Of a DNA stretch of 8,433 nt, positions 1-6,041 are shown one piece after another. The stretch is from Pedosphaera sp. (GTDB lineage: Bacteria > Verrucomicrobiota > Verrucomicrobiia > Limisphaerales > SXTU01). A program made the position numbers and the translations under genes. The stretch spans positions 1 to 8,433 of the forward strand of contig SIBB01000136.1 in NCBI GenBank assembly GCA_009695395.1, written 5' to 3'. Positions within the stretch are counted from its first letter, which is position 1. Every line of letters begins with the position of its first letter. Below the pieces are notes generated by a model. The model made no database searches and had not been told where the DNA came from. It saw only the letters and a list, made by a program, of their open reading frames with translations.

Positions 1-487
1 GGTTGCCGGTCGGGGACCTGCCAAAGTTGAGCGAGAGCCGCAGCACGGTGTGGCGCGGGTTCGCCAGCACGATCTGTTCGGCGGCGATCTTCGTCTCGGC
101 ATAGACGTTCAACGGATTCGGTGCGTCGGTCTCGGTGTAGTTGCCGAGCTGACCGTCGAAGACGAGGTCGGAGGAACAAAAGAAAAGAGGCAGGTCTGCC
201 GCCAGTTCCGCGATGCAGCGCGTGACCTCGATGTTCACCTTGCGCGCCAGCTCAGGATCGCGCTGGCAGACGGGCGGGTGCGCGATGGCTGCGCAGTGGA
301 GAATCGCGGCGGGTTGGTCAGCCCGGAAACGTGCGCGCACCGCAGAGAAGTCGGTCAGGTCGAGTTCCGCTCGCCGCAGCCCGACGACCTGCCAGCCGGG
401 TGCGAACTGCGGCGCGGTCTTGAGGAGATAGCTTCCAAGCAAACCGCCGGCTCCGGTGATCCAAACGCGGGAAGTGGTCATGGTCAT
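1..487 (-). CDS. RmlD-like NAD(P)-dependent sugar-nucleotide reductase/epimerase, 3' end cut by window edge
   Basis: This gene has its start inside the window and runs off the left edge, so only the first 162 codons are seen. The protein opens with a Rossmann dinucleotide-binding loop (TGAGGLLG, residues 11-18). An ELDLTD segment follows at 41-46, then an HCAA stretch at 64-67. An SSDLVFDG motif lies at 105-112 and a YAETK motif (Y129, K133) matches the catalytic YxxxK of extended short-chain dehydrogenases. Together these match the RmlD/dTDP-4-dehydrorhamnose reductase branch, whose members reduce or epimerise nucleotide-linked sugars in the cytoplasm. The exact substrate cannot be told, and more distant RmlD-like reductases share these motifs. 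A second in-frame ATG lies at 481; neither start has a clear ribosome binding site. It lies 67 bases downstream of the amidase gene on the same strand, with a repeat element in between. Confidence 0.85.
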   Translation of the reverse strand, partial: MTMTTSRVWITGAGGLLGSYLLKTAPQFAPGWQVVGLRRAELDLTDFSAVRARFRADQPAAILHCAAIAHPPVCQRDPELARKVNIEVTRCIAELAADLPLFFCSSDLVFDGQLGNYTETDAPNPLNVYAETKIAAEQIVLANPRHTVLRLSLNFGRSPTGN

Positions 488-505
488 TAGCCTGTCGCTC
501 GCTGG

Positions 506-544
506 AGCGGTGATTCTAGAGCCGCCGTTTCCCGGCCGCTACAG
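506..544. repeat. Short interspersed repeat, long-spacer copy
   Basis: The gap before the reductase gene contains the block AGCGGTGATT (506-515) and the block CCGCTACAG (536-544), separated by 20 bases. The same two blocks recur at 2517-2537 with only 2 bases between them. The ends AGCGG and CCGCT are complementary, so the element can fold, and the spacer has its own GC-rich inverted repeat around GCCG-TTTCC-CGGC. This looks like a REP-type dispersed element, but only two copies are visible here. Confidence 0.45.
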
Positions 545-554
545 CGCTTCGCGC

Positions 555-1451
555 TCAGTCGGAGAGCCGCTTCGTCAGATCACCGTAGGCATCAATCCGC
601 CGGTCGCGCAGGAAAGGCCAGTGCGTCCGCGTCACGTCCACTTTCGCGAGGTCAATCGAGACAAGCAGGTTTTCCTCCTTGTTCACGCTCGCCTTCGCAA
701 GGATTTGGCCGCTGGTGCCAGCGACGAAGCTTTGGCCCCAGAACTCCAAACCGTCACCGCCGATCGGCGTCTCCAAGCCGATCCGGTTCGCGACCGCGAC
801 GTAGCAGCCGTTCGCGACGGCGTGGCTGCGCTGGATGGTTTCCCACGCGCCGTGCTGGTTCACGCCGTATTCCGCCTTCTCGCCCGGGTGCCAGCCGATG
901 GCAGTGGGATAGAAAAGGATTTCCGCGCCCTGCATCGCGGTGAGGCGGGCGGCCTCGGGATACCACTGGTCCCAGCAAATCAGGACGCCGATCTTCGCGT
1001 AGCGCGTCTGCCACGCCTTGAAGCCGAGGTCGCCGGGCGTGAAGTAAAATTTCTCGTAGAAGAGCGGGTCATCCGGGATGTGCATCTTCCGGTAGATGCC
1101 CAGCATGGAGCCGTCGGCGTCAATGATGGCAGCCGTGTTGTGGTAGAGGCCGGAGGCGCGCTTCTCAAAGAGTGACGCGACGATGACGACCTTGTGCTTC
1201 CGCGCCAGCTTGCAGAAGGCGTCGGTGCTCGGGCCAGGGATAGACTCGGCGAGCTTGAAGTTTGCGTGGTCCTCGCTCTGGCAAAAATACTGCGAGCGGA
1301 AGAGCTCCTGCGTGCTGATGATTTGCGCGCCCGCCTTCGCGCAGCGCTCCACCTGGGCGAGGGTCTTGCGGAGGTTCTCGGCGGGACTCGTGGAACAACT
1401 GGTTTGAACCAGACCGAGCGTGACAGTCGTATCGGAGCGCGAACGCTTCAT
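555..1451 (-). CDS. aguB: N-carbamoylputrescine amidase (nitrilase superfamily)
   Basis: This 298-residue protein is the usual length for the family and has the complete nitrilase-superfamily catalytic triad: Glu49 (TQELF), Lys122 (YRKMHIPDD) and Cys159 (LICWDQWYPEAAR). The segments FYEKFYFTPGD (131-141) and GAEILFYPTAIG (175-186) are typical of N-carbamoylputrescine amidases. These cytosolic enzymes hydrolyse N-carbamoylputrescine to putrescine, CO2 and ammonia, the last step of the agmatine route to polyamines. The usual partner, agmatine deiminase (AguA), is not in the window. The ATG start lies 6 bases after the kinase stop codon, so the two genes are probably co-transcribed and may be translationally coupled. 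A related carbon-nitrogen hydrolase with another substrate is possible, but the motif match is strong. Confidence 0.9.
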   Translation of the reverse strand: MKRSRSDTTVTLGLVQTSCSTSPAENLRKTLAQVERCAKAGAQIISTQELFRSQYFCQSEDHANFKLAESIPGPSTDAFCKLARKHKVVIVASLFEKRASGLYHNTAAIIDADGSMLGIYRKMHIPDDPLFYEKFYFTPGDLGFKAWQTRYAKIGVLICWDQWYPEAARLTAMQGAEILFYPTAIGWHPGEKAEYGVNQHGAWETIQRSHAVANGCYVAVANRIGLETPIGGDGLEFWGQSFVAGTSGQILAKASVNKEENLLVSIDLAKVDVTRTHWPFLRDRRIDAYGDLTKRLSD

Positions 1452-1457
1452 GGCCGG

Positions 1458-2504
1458 CTATATCTTCGCAGCCTGCACGGCCTCGTCTATGCGGACCATG
1501 TTCCCCTTGGGGTTCTGAATCTGCTTGGTGTCCACCTGCCCAAAGATCTGCCGAATGAATCGACCCATTGTCTCGTTCGTGGGCCCGTAGCCAGCGTCGT
1601 AGATGTAGTGCTCCAAGTCCTGGAGCAACTCATCGGCATTCGGGTAGCGCTTGCTCAAGTCCCGCTCCAGACACTTGTGGATGACCTTGTTCAGCGGCTC
1701 GTCAATGCGCGGGTCCAGCGTCCGGAAATCGGGGATCGCCATGTTCTGCACCCGCTCGCACGACTCGCTCGTGCTCGAGCCCTTGAAGATGTTATGCCCG
1801 AGGAGCAACTGGGCGAGAACGATCCCGACCGAGAAGATGTCCGAGCGCTTATCGGTGATCTGGAAGTTCGACTGCTCGGGACTCATGTAGTCCACCTTGC
1901 CGGCGATGACCTCGCCCTCCTGATCCTGCAAAAATCCGCTCGCCTTCGCGATGCCGAAGTCGGTGACCTTCACGTCGCCCTCGAACGAGATCATCACGTT
2001 CTTCAGGTTGATGTCGCGATGGACGATGCCCAACGTCTTGCCGTCTTTGTCTGCCTTCGCATGGGCGTAGGCGAGGCCGCGCGCGATCCGGCTGGCGATG
2101 AACACCGCGAGATCCTTGGGCAGCTGCCGATTTTGCTCGCCGCACTTCACGATGAACTGCTCGACGTTCGCTCCGCGAATCATCTCCATCGCGATGAAGA
2201 ACGTCCCGTCCGTCTCGCCCAGGTGGTAGGTCTGGACGATGTTGGTGTGGATGAGGTCGGCTACGAGCTTGGCTTCGCCGATGAAATTCTCGATGAAGAG
2301 CTTCTGGTTCGCGTAGCTCTGGCGGATGACCTTGATGGCCACGCGCTTGATGAAGCCGCTCGCGCCATGCTGTTCCGCCTCGTAAACCACGCCCATGCCA
2401 CCCTCAAAAATCTTGTTAACGATCTTGTAGCGAACCGGACATTGGATGCTGAACAGCCCTAGCACGCCCAAACGACACTGAAAAACGGACTGCCAGTCAA
2501 GCAC
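1458..2504 (-). CDS. Soluble Hanks-type serine/threonine protein kinase
   Basis: The 348-residue protein is almost entirely a kinase domain (about residues 26-300). Visible elements are a glycine loop (IFEGGMGVV, 32-40), the ATP-anchoring lysine K58 in VAIK, the helix-C glutamate E77, the catalytic loop HRDINLKN (162-169), DFG (182-184) and MSPEQ (207-211). It should phosphorylate Ser/Thr in cytosolic proteins; the targets are unknown. There is no membrane helix, PASTA, WD40 or other sensor domain, only a short C-terminal tail of about 50 residues. Two positions are atypical: the catalytic-loop lysine of HRDxKxxN is Asn166, and the usual GT before the YMxPE motif is GK (202-203). From memory, similar variants occur in kinases of Verrucomicrobia and Myxobacteria, so it is probably active. 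The start used is GTG; another in-frame GTG at 2465 would remove 13 residues that precede the domain. It sits between the hydrolase gene and aguB. Confidence 0.9.
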   Translation of the reverse strand: MLDWQSVFQCRLGVLGLFSIQCPVRYKIVNKIFEGGMGVVYEAEQHGASGFIKRVAIKVIRQSYANQKLFIENFIGEAKLVADLIHTNIVQTYHLGETDGTFFIAMEMIRGANVEQFIVKCGEQNRQLPKDLAVFIASRIARGLAYAHAKADKDGKTLGIVHRDINLKNVMISFEGDVKVTDFGIAKASGFLQDQEGEVIAGKVDYMSPEQSNFQITDKRSDIFSVGIVLAQLLLGHNIFKGSSTSESCERVQNMAIPDFRTLDPRIDEPLNKVIHKCLERDLSKRYPNADELLQDLEHYIYDAGYGPTNETMGRFIRQIFGQVDTKQIQNPKGNMVRIDEAVQAAKI

Positions 2505-2516
2505 CGACCCGCTTGC

Positions 2517-2537
2517 AGCGGTGATTTTCCGCTACAG
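2517..2537. repeat. Short interspersed repeat, short-spacer copy
   Basis: In the 65-base gap before the kinase gene, the blocks AGCGGTGATT (2517-2526) and CCGCTACAG (2529-2537) are identical to those at 506-544 but only 2 bases apart. AGCGG and CCGCT can pair around a 7-base loop. An alternative, mutually exclusive stem is GATTTTC (2523-2529) with GAAAATC (2537-2543) around a 7-base loop. Neither stem is followed by a T-run on either strand, so a terminator is not supported. Confidence 0.45.
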
Positions 2538-2569
2538 AAAATCCTTAGCATCAGCATCTATCACCGCCC

Positions 2570-3754
2570 TCACTCCATTGAAACCTTGCTGCCGAGCTTC
2601 AGCAGGTCCATGCCGATCTTGTCCACGTCGAACTTGCCCGCCATCGCGTCGCCGTAATTCGCGAGGACGAGGACGCCGATGCGCTGCGCGCGGTTGAAGC
2701 CGATGAAACTCACGTAGCCTCCCGTGCCGCCGTTGTGCCAGTAGATTTCCAACCCACCCTGCAACGTCACCTCACGCTGCCAGCCAAGCGGCAGGTCCCC
2801 TGCCTCACCCGTTTTTTGAAGCTGGCGAGCACGACTCAGCGAGCGGCCCACGGGCGTCTCTGCGGCCCCGAGATTCGCCTCGATGAACGCCAGCATATCG
2901 TCGGCACTCGAGCGAAAGGCACCCGTCGGCGCGAAGACATCGAAGTCCCAGCCGGACACCTCCTCGCCCTTGGGCGAATGGCCGCGCGTGAGCCGGGCGC
3001 GCTGCTCGTCACTCAGCCGAATCGCCGTGTTCGCCATGCCCAGCGGCTCCAACAGCGTGCCCCTCACCAAGTCCTCGTAGGGCTGCTCCGCCTTGAGCGT
3101 GAGGACATGGCCGAGCAGGGCGAAGCCGACGTTCGAGTAATCCATCAGCCGGCCCGGCGGGTTGTTCGGCTTCGCGCTGGCGAGGAACTCGTAAAGCTCC
3201 TCGGCGCGATACTTGGCGTATGGATTCGCGAGATTGGCCTCGGAGGTGTCCAAGTTCCCTGGCAGGCGCGGCAGCCCGGACGTGTGCGTGGCGAGGTGCA
3301 GCAGCGTGACCGGCCCCAGCCCCTGCGCGAGCGCGACCTTCTCCGGCAGCGACGCGCGCAACGAGTTCGTGAGATTCACCTTCCCGTCCAGTTCGAGCCG
3401 CGCCAGGGCGATGGCTGTGAAAACCTTCGTGAGGGAGCCGATTTCAAACAAGGTCTGCGCATCCGGCGGGGCGGCGTTCGTCGAGCTCACCCGGCCGAAC
3501 CCCAGCACGGCGCGCTTCCCCCGCTGCGTGACGCCGACGACGAGTGCGGCGCCCTTGCGATCCGCGACGTAGCCCGCGCCCATCTTCGTCGCGCGCTGCT
3601 TGAGGTCGTGCGTGTCGGTGAGCTTGTCCCACTTGCGCTTCTCATGGACGACGTAGGTGATGATGCCGCCGAACAGCAGCGCCAGCAGGAGCAGGACACC
3701 GCCGCCAATTTTAAGGGCAAGCCAGAAGAATTTACGCGCCGGGTCATCTTGCAT
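2570..3754 (-). CDS. Membrane-anchored serine beta-lactamase family (class C-like) hydrolase
   Basis: The 394-residue protein starts with a charged tip and a single hydrophobic helix (about residues 10-36) that should act as an uncleaved signal anchor, placing the domain outside the cytoplasmic membrane. The catalytic set of the class C beta-lactamase/penicillin-binding-protein fold is complete: S107-L-T-K110 nucleophile motif (EIGSLTK), Y206-S-N and H340-N-G (HNGGTGGY). HTSGLPRLPG (157-166) is also typical. Such proteins act as D-Ala-D-Ala peptidases, esterases or beta-lactamases. The HxG in place of KTG is more usual for the esterase/peptidase members, so antibiotic resistance should not be assumed. 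The ATG at 3754 gives a sensible signal anchor but has no clear ribosome binding site. It is the first gene of the minus-strand block and is divergent from the membrane-protein operon. Confidence 0.87.
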   Translation of the reverse strand: MQDDPARKFFWLALKIGGGVLLLLALLFGGIITYVVHEKRKWDKLTDTHDLKQRATKMGAGYVADRKGAALVVGVTQRGKRAVLGFGRVSSTNAAPPDAQTLFEIGSLTKVFTAIALARLELDGKVNLTNSLRASLPEKVALAQGLGPVTLLHLATHTSGLPRLPGNLDTSEANLANPYAKYRAEELYEFLASAKPNNPPGRLMDYSNVGFALLGHVLTLKAEQPYEDLVRGTLLEPLGMANTAIRLSDEQRARLTRGHSPKGEEVSGWDFDVFAPTGAFRSSADDMLAFIEANLGAAETPVGRSLSRARQLQKTGEAGDLPLGWQREVTLQGGLEIYWHNGGTGGYVSFIGFNRAQRIGVLVLANYGDAMAGKFDVDKIGMDLLKLGSKVSME

Positions 3755-3801
3755 CAGGCGCGATGCAACCCCGGGCGCGCCTGCGGCTCAAGGGAAATAC
3801 C

Positions 3802-3819
3802 GCACCGGCGACACGGTGC
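3802..3819. repeat. Perfect 6-base inverted repeat upstream of the hydrolase gene
   Basis: GCACCG (3802-3807) and CGGTGC (3814-3819) are exact complements around the 6-base loop GCGACA. It lies 48 bases upstream of the hydrolase start codon, where it could be an operator or a leader hairpin. No T-run follows, so it is not a terminator. A chance occurrence in GC-rich DNA is possible. Confidence 0.3.
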
Positions 3820-3932
3820 AGTATGCGAACAGGGTCCTGATGTTCGGGCGGTGAGGTGTGCCGGCGGCTAGCAGGCGACGAGCAAAGATTTCCGAGAAAG
3901 ACCTTGACCCTGCGAAACCTTTTCGCCGTCAT

Positions 3933-3952
3933 TAATCTCTTCTAATCTCTTC
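3933..3952. repeat. Tandem duplication of a 10-base unit
   Basis: The unit TAATCTCTTC occurs twice back to back (3933-3942 and 3943-3952) in an AT-richer patch of the divergent intergenic region. It may be a pair of protein-binding sites, spaced one helical turn apart, or a slippage product. Confidence 0.4.
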
Positions 3953-4009
3953 ATGCCCCCGGAAAAAAAACAGCACACTCCCTCACTCCCGCCGGGAGCC
4001 CTCTTCCCC

Positions 4010-4080
4010 GGTAGGGCGCACTGCGCGCGGCCTCGTCCCTCCATTCAGACTTTCGAAGACGCGCACAGCGCGTCTCTACC
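4010..4080. repeat. Inverted pair of GC-rich palindromic repeat units
   Basis: The region starts with GGTAG (4010-4014) and ends with its complement CTACC (4076-4080). Next to the right end is a perfect palindrome, AGACGCGC-ACA-GCGCGTCT (4057-4075). Next to the left end is a similar but imperfect one (GGCGC-ACT-GCGCGC, about 4015-4028). The two halves read as diverged copies of one unit in opposite orientation: each read inward begins GGTAG, then a GC palindrome. This resembles a dispersed intergenic repeat. It ends only 6 bases before the ATG of the first operon gene, so its transcript could fold near the start codon. Confidence 0.5.
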
Positions 4081-4086
4081 ATAATT

Positions 4087-4680
4087 ATGTGGCACTACAC
4101 CGACGGCACCAACACCCACGGTCCAATCGACGAAGCAGCCCTTCGGGGAATGCTTCTCCATGGCACCGTCAACCGCAACACGCTCATCTGGCGTGAGGGC
4201 ATGAGCGAGTGGAAGTCCTACGGCAGCATCTTTGTCGAGAGCCAACCCCAAGCCAGCAGCCGTGGCAACGGCGGCACGGGCGGCAACGATCGCGCCTACG
4301 CACTCGACCGGGTGAAAGGCCCGGCGATTTTCATGATTGTCAACGCCGCGCTCACCATCGTGGGTTCGTTGGTGCAACTCTTGATCAATCTCGGAGTCTT
4401 CTCAATCGGTGCACTGGGTGATCTTAGTAAGAACGACCAAGCGCAGATGGTTCTCCAGGGTGCGGGCGGGGTCATCGGTGCCGTTGTCTCTGTGATCTTC
4501 GCCATCGTCGTCCTCGTGGGTGCTCTCAAGATGAAAGGGCTCACGAGCTATGGATTCGCCATGACCGCAGCCATCATGGGCATCCTCTGCACCAACGTGT
4601 GCTGCTGCCCCGTGGGTTTGGGGGCGGGCATTTGGGCGCTGGTCGTCCTCAACGATCCCAAGGTGAAAGCTGCTTTCTGA
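4087..4680 (+). CDS. GYF_2 (DUF4339) domain membrane protein
   Basis: The 197-residue protein starts directly with a GYF_2 domain (residues 2-45): W2-x-Y4, G12-P13, then LxGxVNxxTLIWREGMSEW. This is the usual pattern of bacterial GYF_2/DUF4339 domains. A Gly/Asn-rich linker (about 52-72) leads to hydrophobic segments at about 79-103, 127-148 and 154-188, giving three or four helices. Cys168 and a CCC run (172-174) lie in the last one. The ending GIWALVVLNDPKVKAAF is a tail I recall from other planctomycete and verrucomicrobial membrane proteins. Its function is unknown. GYF domains in eukaryotes bind proline-rich peptides, so a cytosolic adaptor domain on a membrane base is a reasonable inference. 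It is first in a four-gene row, 9 bases before the next gene. No ribosome binding site is visible before the ATG. Confidence 0.85.
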   Translation: MWHYTDGTNTHGPIDEAALRGMLLHGTVNRNTLIWREGMSEWKSYGSIFVESQPQASSRGNGGTGGNDRAYALDRVKGPAIFMIVNAALTIVGSLVQLLINLGVFSIGALGDLSKNDQAQMVLQGAGGVIGAVVSVIFAIVVLVGALKMKGLTSYGFAMTAAIMGILCTNVCCCPVGLGAGIWALVVLNDPKVKAAF

Positions 4681-4689
4681 GTCGCGTCC

Positions 4690-5166
4690 ATGACTGAGTC
4701 ATTCTCCAGAACCGCCGCCCTTTCCGGACCACCACCCATTCCCCGCAGCCACCGGGTGGCCACGGGGTGGGCTGTGGGGTTGCTCGTGGTGATAGCCTTG
4801 GTCACGCTGTTTCTCTGCGAGCCGCACGGCCAGCCCTTCTATCCGCAATGCGGACTCTATGTAGCGACCGGCCTAGCCTGCCCCGGCTGCGGGGGGCTGC
4901 GGGCCGCACATCAGCTCTTGCATGGGAATGTATCGGCAGCTTTTGCACTCAATCCCCTTTTCATGGTGCTGATTCCAGCAGTCGGCTGGCTGCTCGTGAA
5001 TCAAGCGGGGCGGAAAGTCTTCGGCCGCCCTTGGTCCCCGCCCTTCCAGCACCGGGCTTGGATCTGGGTGCTGGTGACGCTCCTAGTGGCTTTCTCCGTG
5101 ACCCGCAACCTGCCGGTGCTGAAGCATCTCACCGGGACCAAGAATGACCGCGCTTTCCCAAACTGA
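4690..5166 (+). CDS. DUF2752 family membrane protein
   Basis: The 158-residue protein carries the DUF2752 signature CPGCGGLRAAHQLLHGN (residues 64-80): two cysteines in CxxC form (C64, C67), then R71 and H74, followed by ALNPL (86-90). Predicted membrane helices are at about 26-42, 84-103 and 123-137, and TRNLP (138-142) matches the usual DUF2752 ending. A further Cys54 precedes the motif. The family has no established function; the cysteine pair suggests metal binding or redox chemistry near the membrane face, which is inference. The N-terminal tail holds a proline-rich stretch, SGPPPIPRS (12-20), just before the first helix. It starts 9 bases after the stop of the GYF_2 gene and is 32 bases from the TM2 gene, so operon membership is likely. 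Confidence 0.87.
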   Translation: MTESFSRTAALSGPPPIPRSHRVATGWAVGLLVVIALVTLFLCEPHGQPFYPQCGLYVATGLACPGCGGLRAAHQLLHGNVSAAFALNPLFMVLIPAVGWLLVNQAGRKVFGRPWSPPFQHRAWIWVLVTLLVAFSVTRNLPVLKHLTGTKNDRAFPN

Positions 5167-5198
5167 AGTTTAACATCAACAACAAACATACTCCTACC

Positions 5199-5513
5199 AT
5201 GTATTGCAATCATTGCGGTTCCCAAATCGCCGACCAAGCTGCCATCTGTGTCAAATGCGGGGTGGCCACCGGCCGCGGGGCCATTGGCGGTGACGCGACC
5301 AAGTCCACCAGCCGCATTCTCTACGTGCTGTTGGGGATATTTCTCGGCTACTTCGGCGTCCACAACTTCGTGGCGGGCTACACAAAAAACGCGATTATTC
5401 AGTTGGTCATCACCATCTGCACCTGCGGCATCGGTGCCTTGGGAGTGTTTATCTGGAACGTCGTGGAGATATGCACCGTCACGAAGGACGCCAACGGCAT
5501 TCCCTTCTCCTGA
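5199..5513 (+). CDS. Zinc-ribbon plus TM2 domain membrane protein
   Basis: This small protein (104 residues) begins with a double-CxxC zinc ribbon (YCNHCG, C3/C6; CVKCG, C17/C20). A short linker leads to a TM2 domain: LLGIFLGYFGVHNFVAGYTKNA (about residues 44-65) as the first helix and turn, then a second helix (66-90) containing C74 and C76. The order zinc ribbon then TM2 is common in bacteria, but the role is not established. The ribbon should be cytosolic, close to the membrane. Its leader is A/C-rich and has no Shine-Dalgarno sequence. It is the third gene of the row, 42 bases before the second GYF_2 gene. Confidence 0.87.
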   Translation: MYCNHCGSQIADQAAICVKCGVATGRGAIGGDATKSTSRILYVLLGIFLGYFGVHNFVAGYTKNAIIQLVITICTCGIGALGVFIWNVVEICTVTKDANGIPFS

Positions 5514-5555
5514 GCAACGAGTCTGAAACAACCTGGAATTCCGAACTAAAACACT

Positions 5556-6041
5556 ATGGAAATCCACATCAGCAGAGGCGGGCAGCAATACGGCCGTTAC
5601 ACGCTAGCGGAAGTGAACGCGCAACTGGCCGGCGGGGACCTGAGCCCGAATGATCTGGCGTGGCACGAAGGCGCGCCCGGCTGGATCATGCTAAGCGCCG
5701 TGGACGGGGTGGTCGCGCCTGCACCCCGCACCTCCCGTAGTATGCCGCCCCCGCAGTCCGCTTCGGTCTCGCCCGTGGGTGCCCCCTCCGGAGGTGTTGC
5801 CACCGTCATCCCTTACAAAAACTTGCCGGCCCTGATCGGCTACTACTGCGGGGTCTTTGGAATTGTCCTCCCCTGCCTTGCACCTGTTGCGTTGGTGCTG
5901 GGGGTCATCGGATTGCTCAAGGCCTCGCGTAATGACCAATCGAAGGGCTCCGTGCATGCTTGGGTGGCGATCGTTCTGGGCTTGCTGGCGACGGTCGGTT
6001 GGATTGCTTTCCTTGCCATATTCGGGCGCCGGCTTTTCTAA
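5556..6041 (+). CDS. GYF_2 domain protein with DUF4190-like membrane tail
   Basis: The 161-residue protein has an N-terminal GYF_2 domain (residues 1-48, ending LAWHEGAPGWIML), a proline/serine-rich linker (about 55-80, with PAPR and MPPPQS), and two hydrophobic helices at about 93-122 and 134-157. The tail pattern (YYCGVFGIVLPC, then LGVIGLLKASRN, then AWVAIVLGLL) resembles DUF4190. The domain is less canonical than that of the first operon gene: the W-x-Y aromatic pair is replaced by I-x-I (3-5) and GP by GR (13-14). Function is unknown. As last gene in the row it probably shares a transcript with the other three. No ribosome binding site is evident. Confidence 0.82.
   Translation: MEIHISRGGQQYGRYTLAEVNAQLAGGDLSPNDLAWHEGAPGWIMLSAVDGVVAPAPRTSRSMPPPQSASVSPVGAPSGGVATVIPYKNLPALIGYYCGVFGIVLPCLAPVALVLGVIGLLKASRNDQSKGSVHAWVAIVLGLLATVGWIAFLAIFGRRLF

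Larger units (their letters stand above)
3755..4086. other. Divergent intergenic region with several inverted repeats
   Basis: This 332-base stretch separates the start codons of the hydrolase (minus) and the first GYF_2 gene (plus), so promoters for both directions should lie here. No -35/-10 pair is good enough to call. It contains an inverted repeat at 3802-3819, a 10-base tandem duplication at 3933-3952, a CTCCCG-C-CGGGAG palindrome at 3986-3998 and a pair of GC-rich palindromes at 4010-4080. No convincing coding sequence is seen. Confidence 0.5.

Noticed and set aside
456..1175. Plus-strand open frame (239 codons) opposite aguB
   Set aside because: Antisense to a clear nitrilase-family gene and without domain features.
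1194..2462. Long plus-strand open frame (422 codons) opposite the kinase and amidase genes
   Set aside because: It is antisense to two genes with complete catalytic motifs, and its product shows no domain, only the low-complexity Leu/Val/Asp/Arg composition typical of a GC-rich mirror frame.
2523..2543. Possible intrinsic terminator between the hydrolase and kinase genes
   Set aside because: The stem is AT-rich, only 7 pairs, and no T-run follows in the direction of transcription.
2570..3754. Antibiotic-resistance beta-lactamase
   Set aside because: The fold and catalytic motifs fit, but HxG instead of KTG and the membrane anchor are equally typical of esterase or peptidase relatives, so resistance is not claimed.
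2735..3871. Plus-strand open frame (378 codons) opposite the beta-lactamase-like gene
   Set aside because: Arginine-rich mirror frame with no recognisable motif; the minus strand has SxxK, YSN and HNG in order.
5001..5588. Minus-strand open frame (195 codons) across the DUF2752, TM2 and second GYF_2 genes
   Set aside because: It overlaps three well-supported plus-strand genes and shows no motif.
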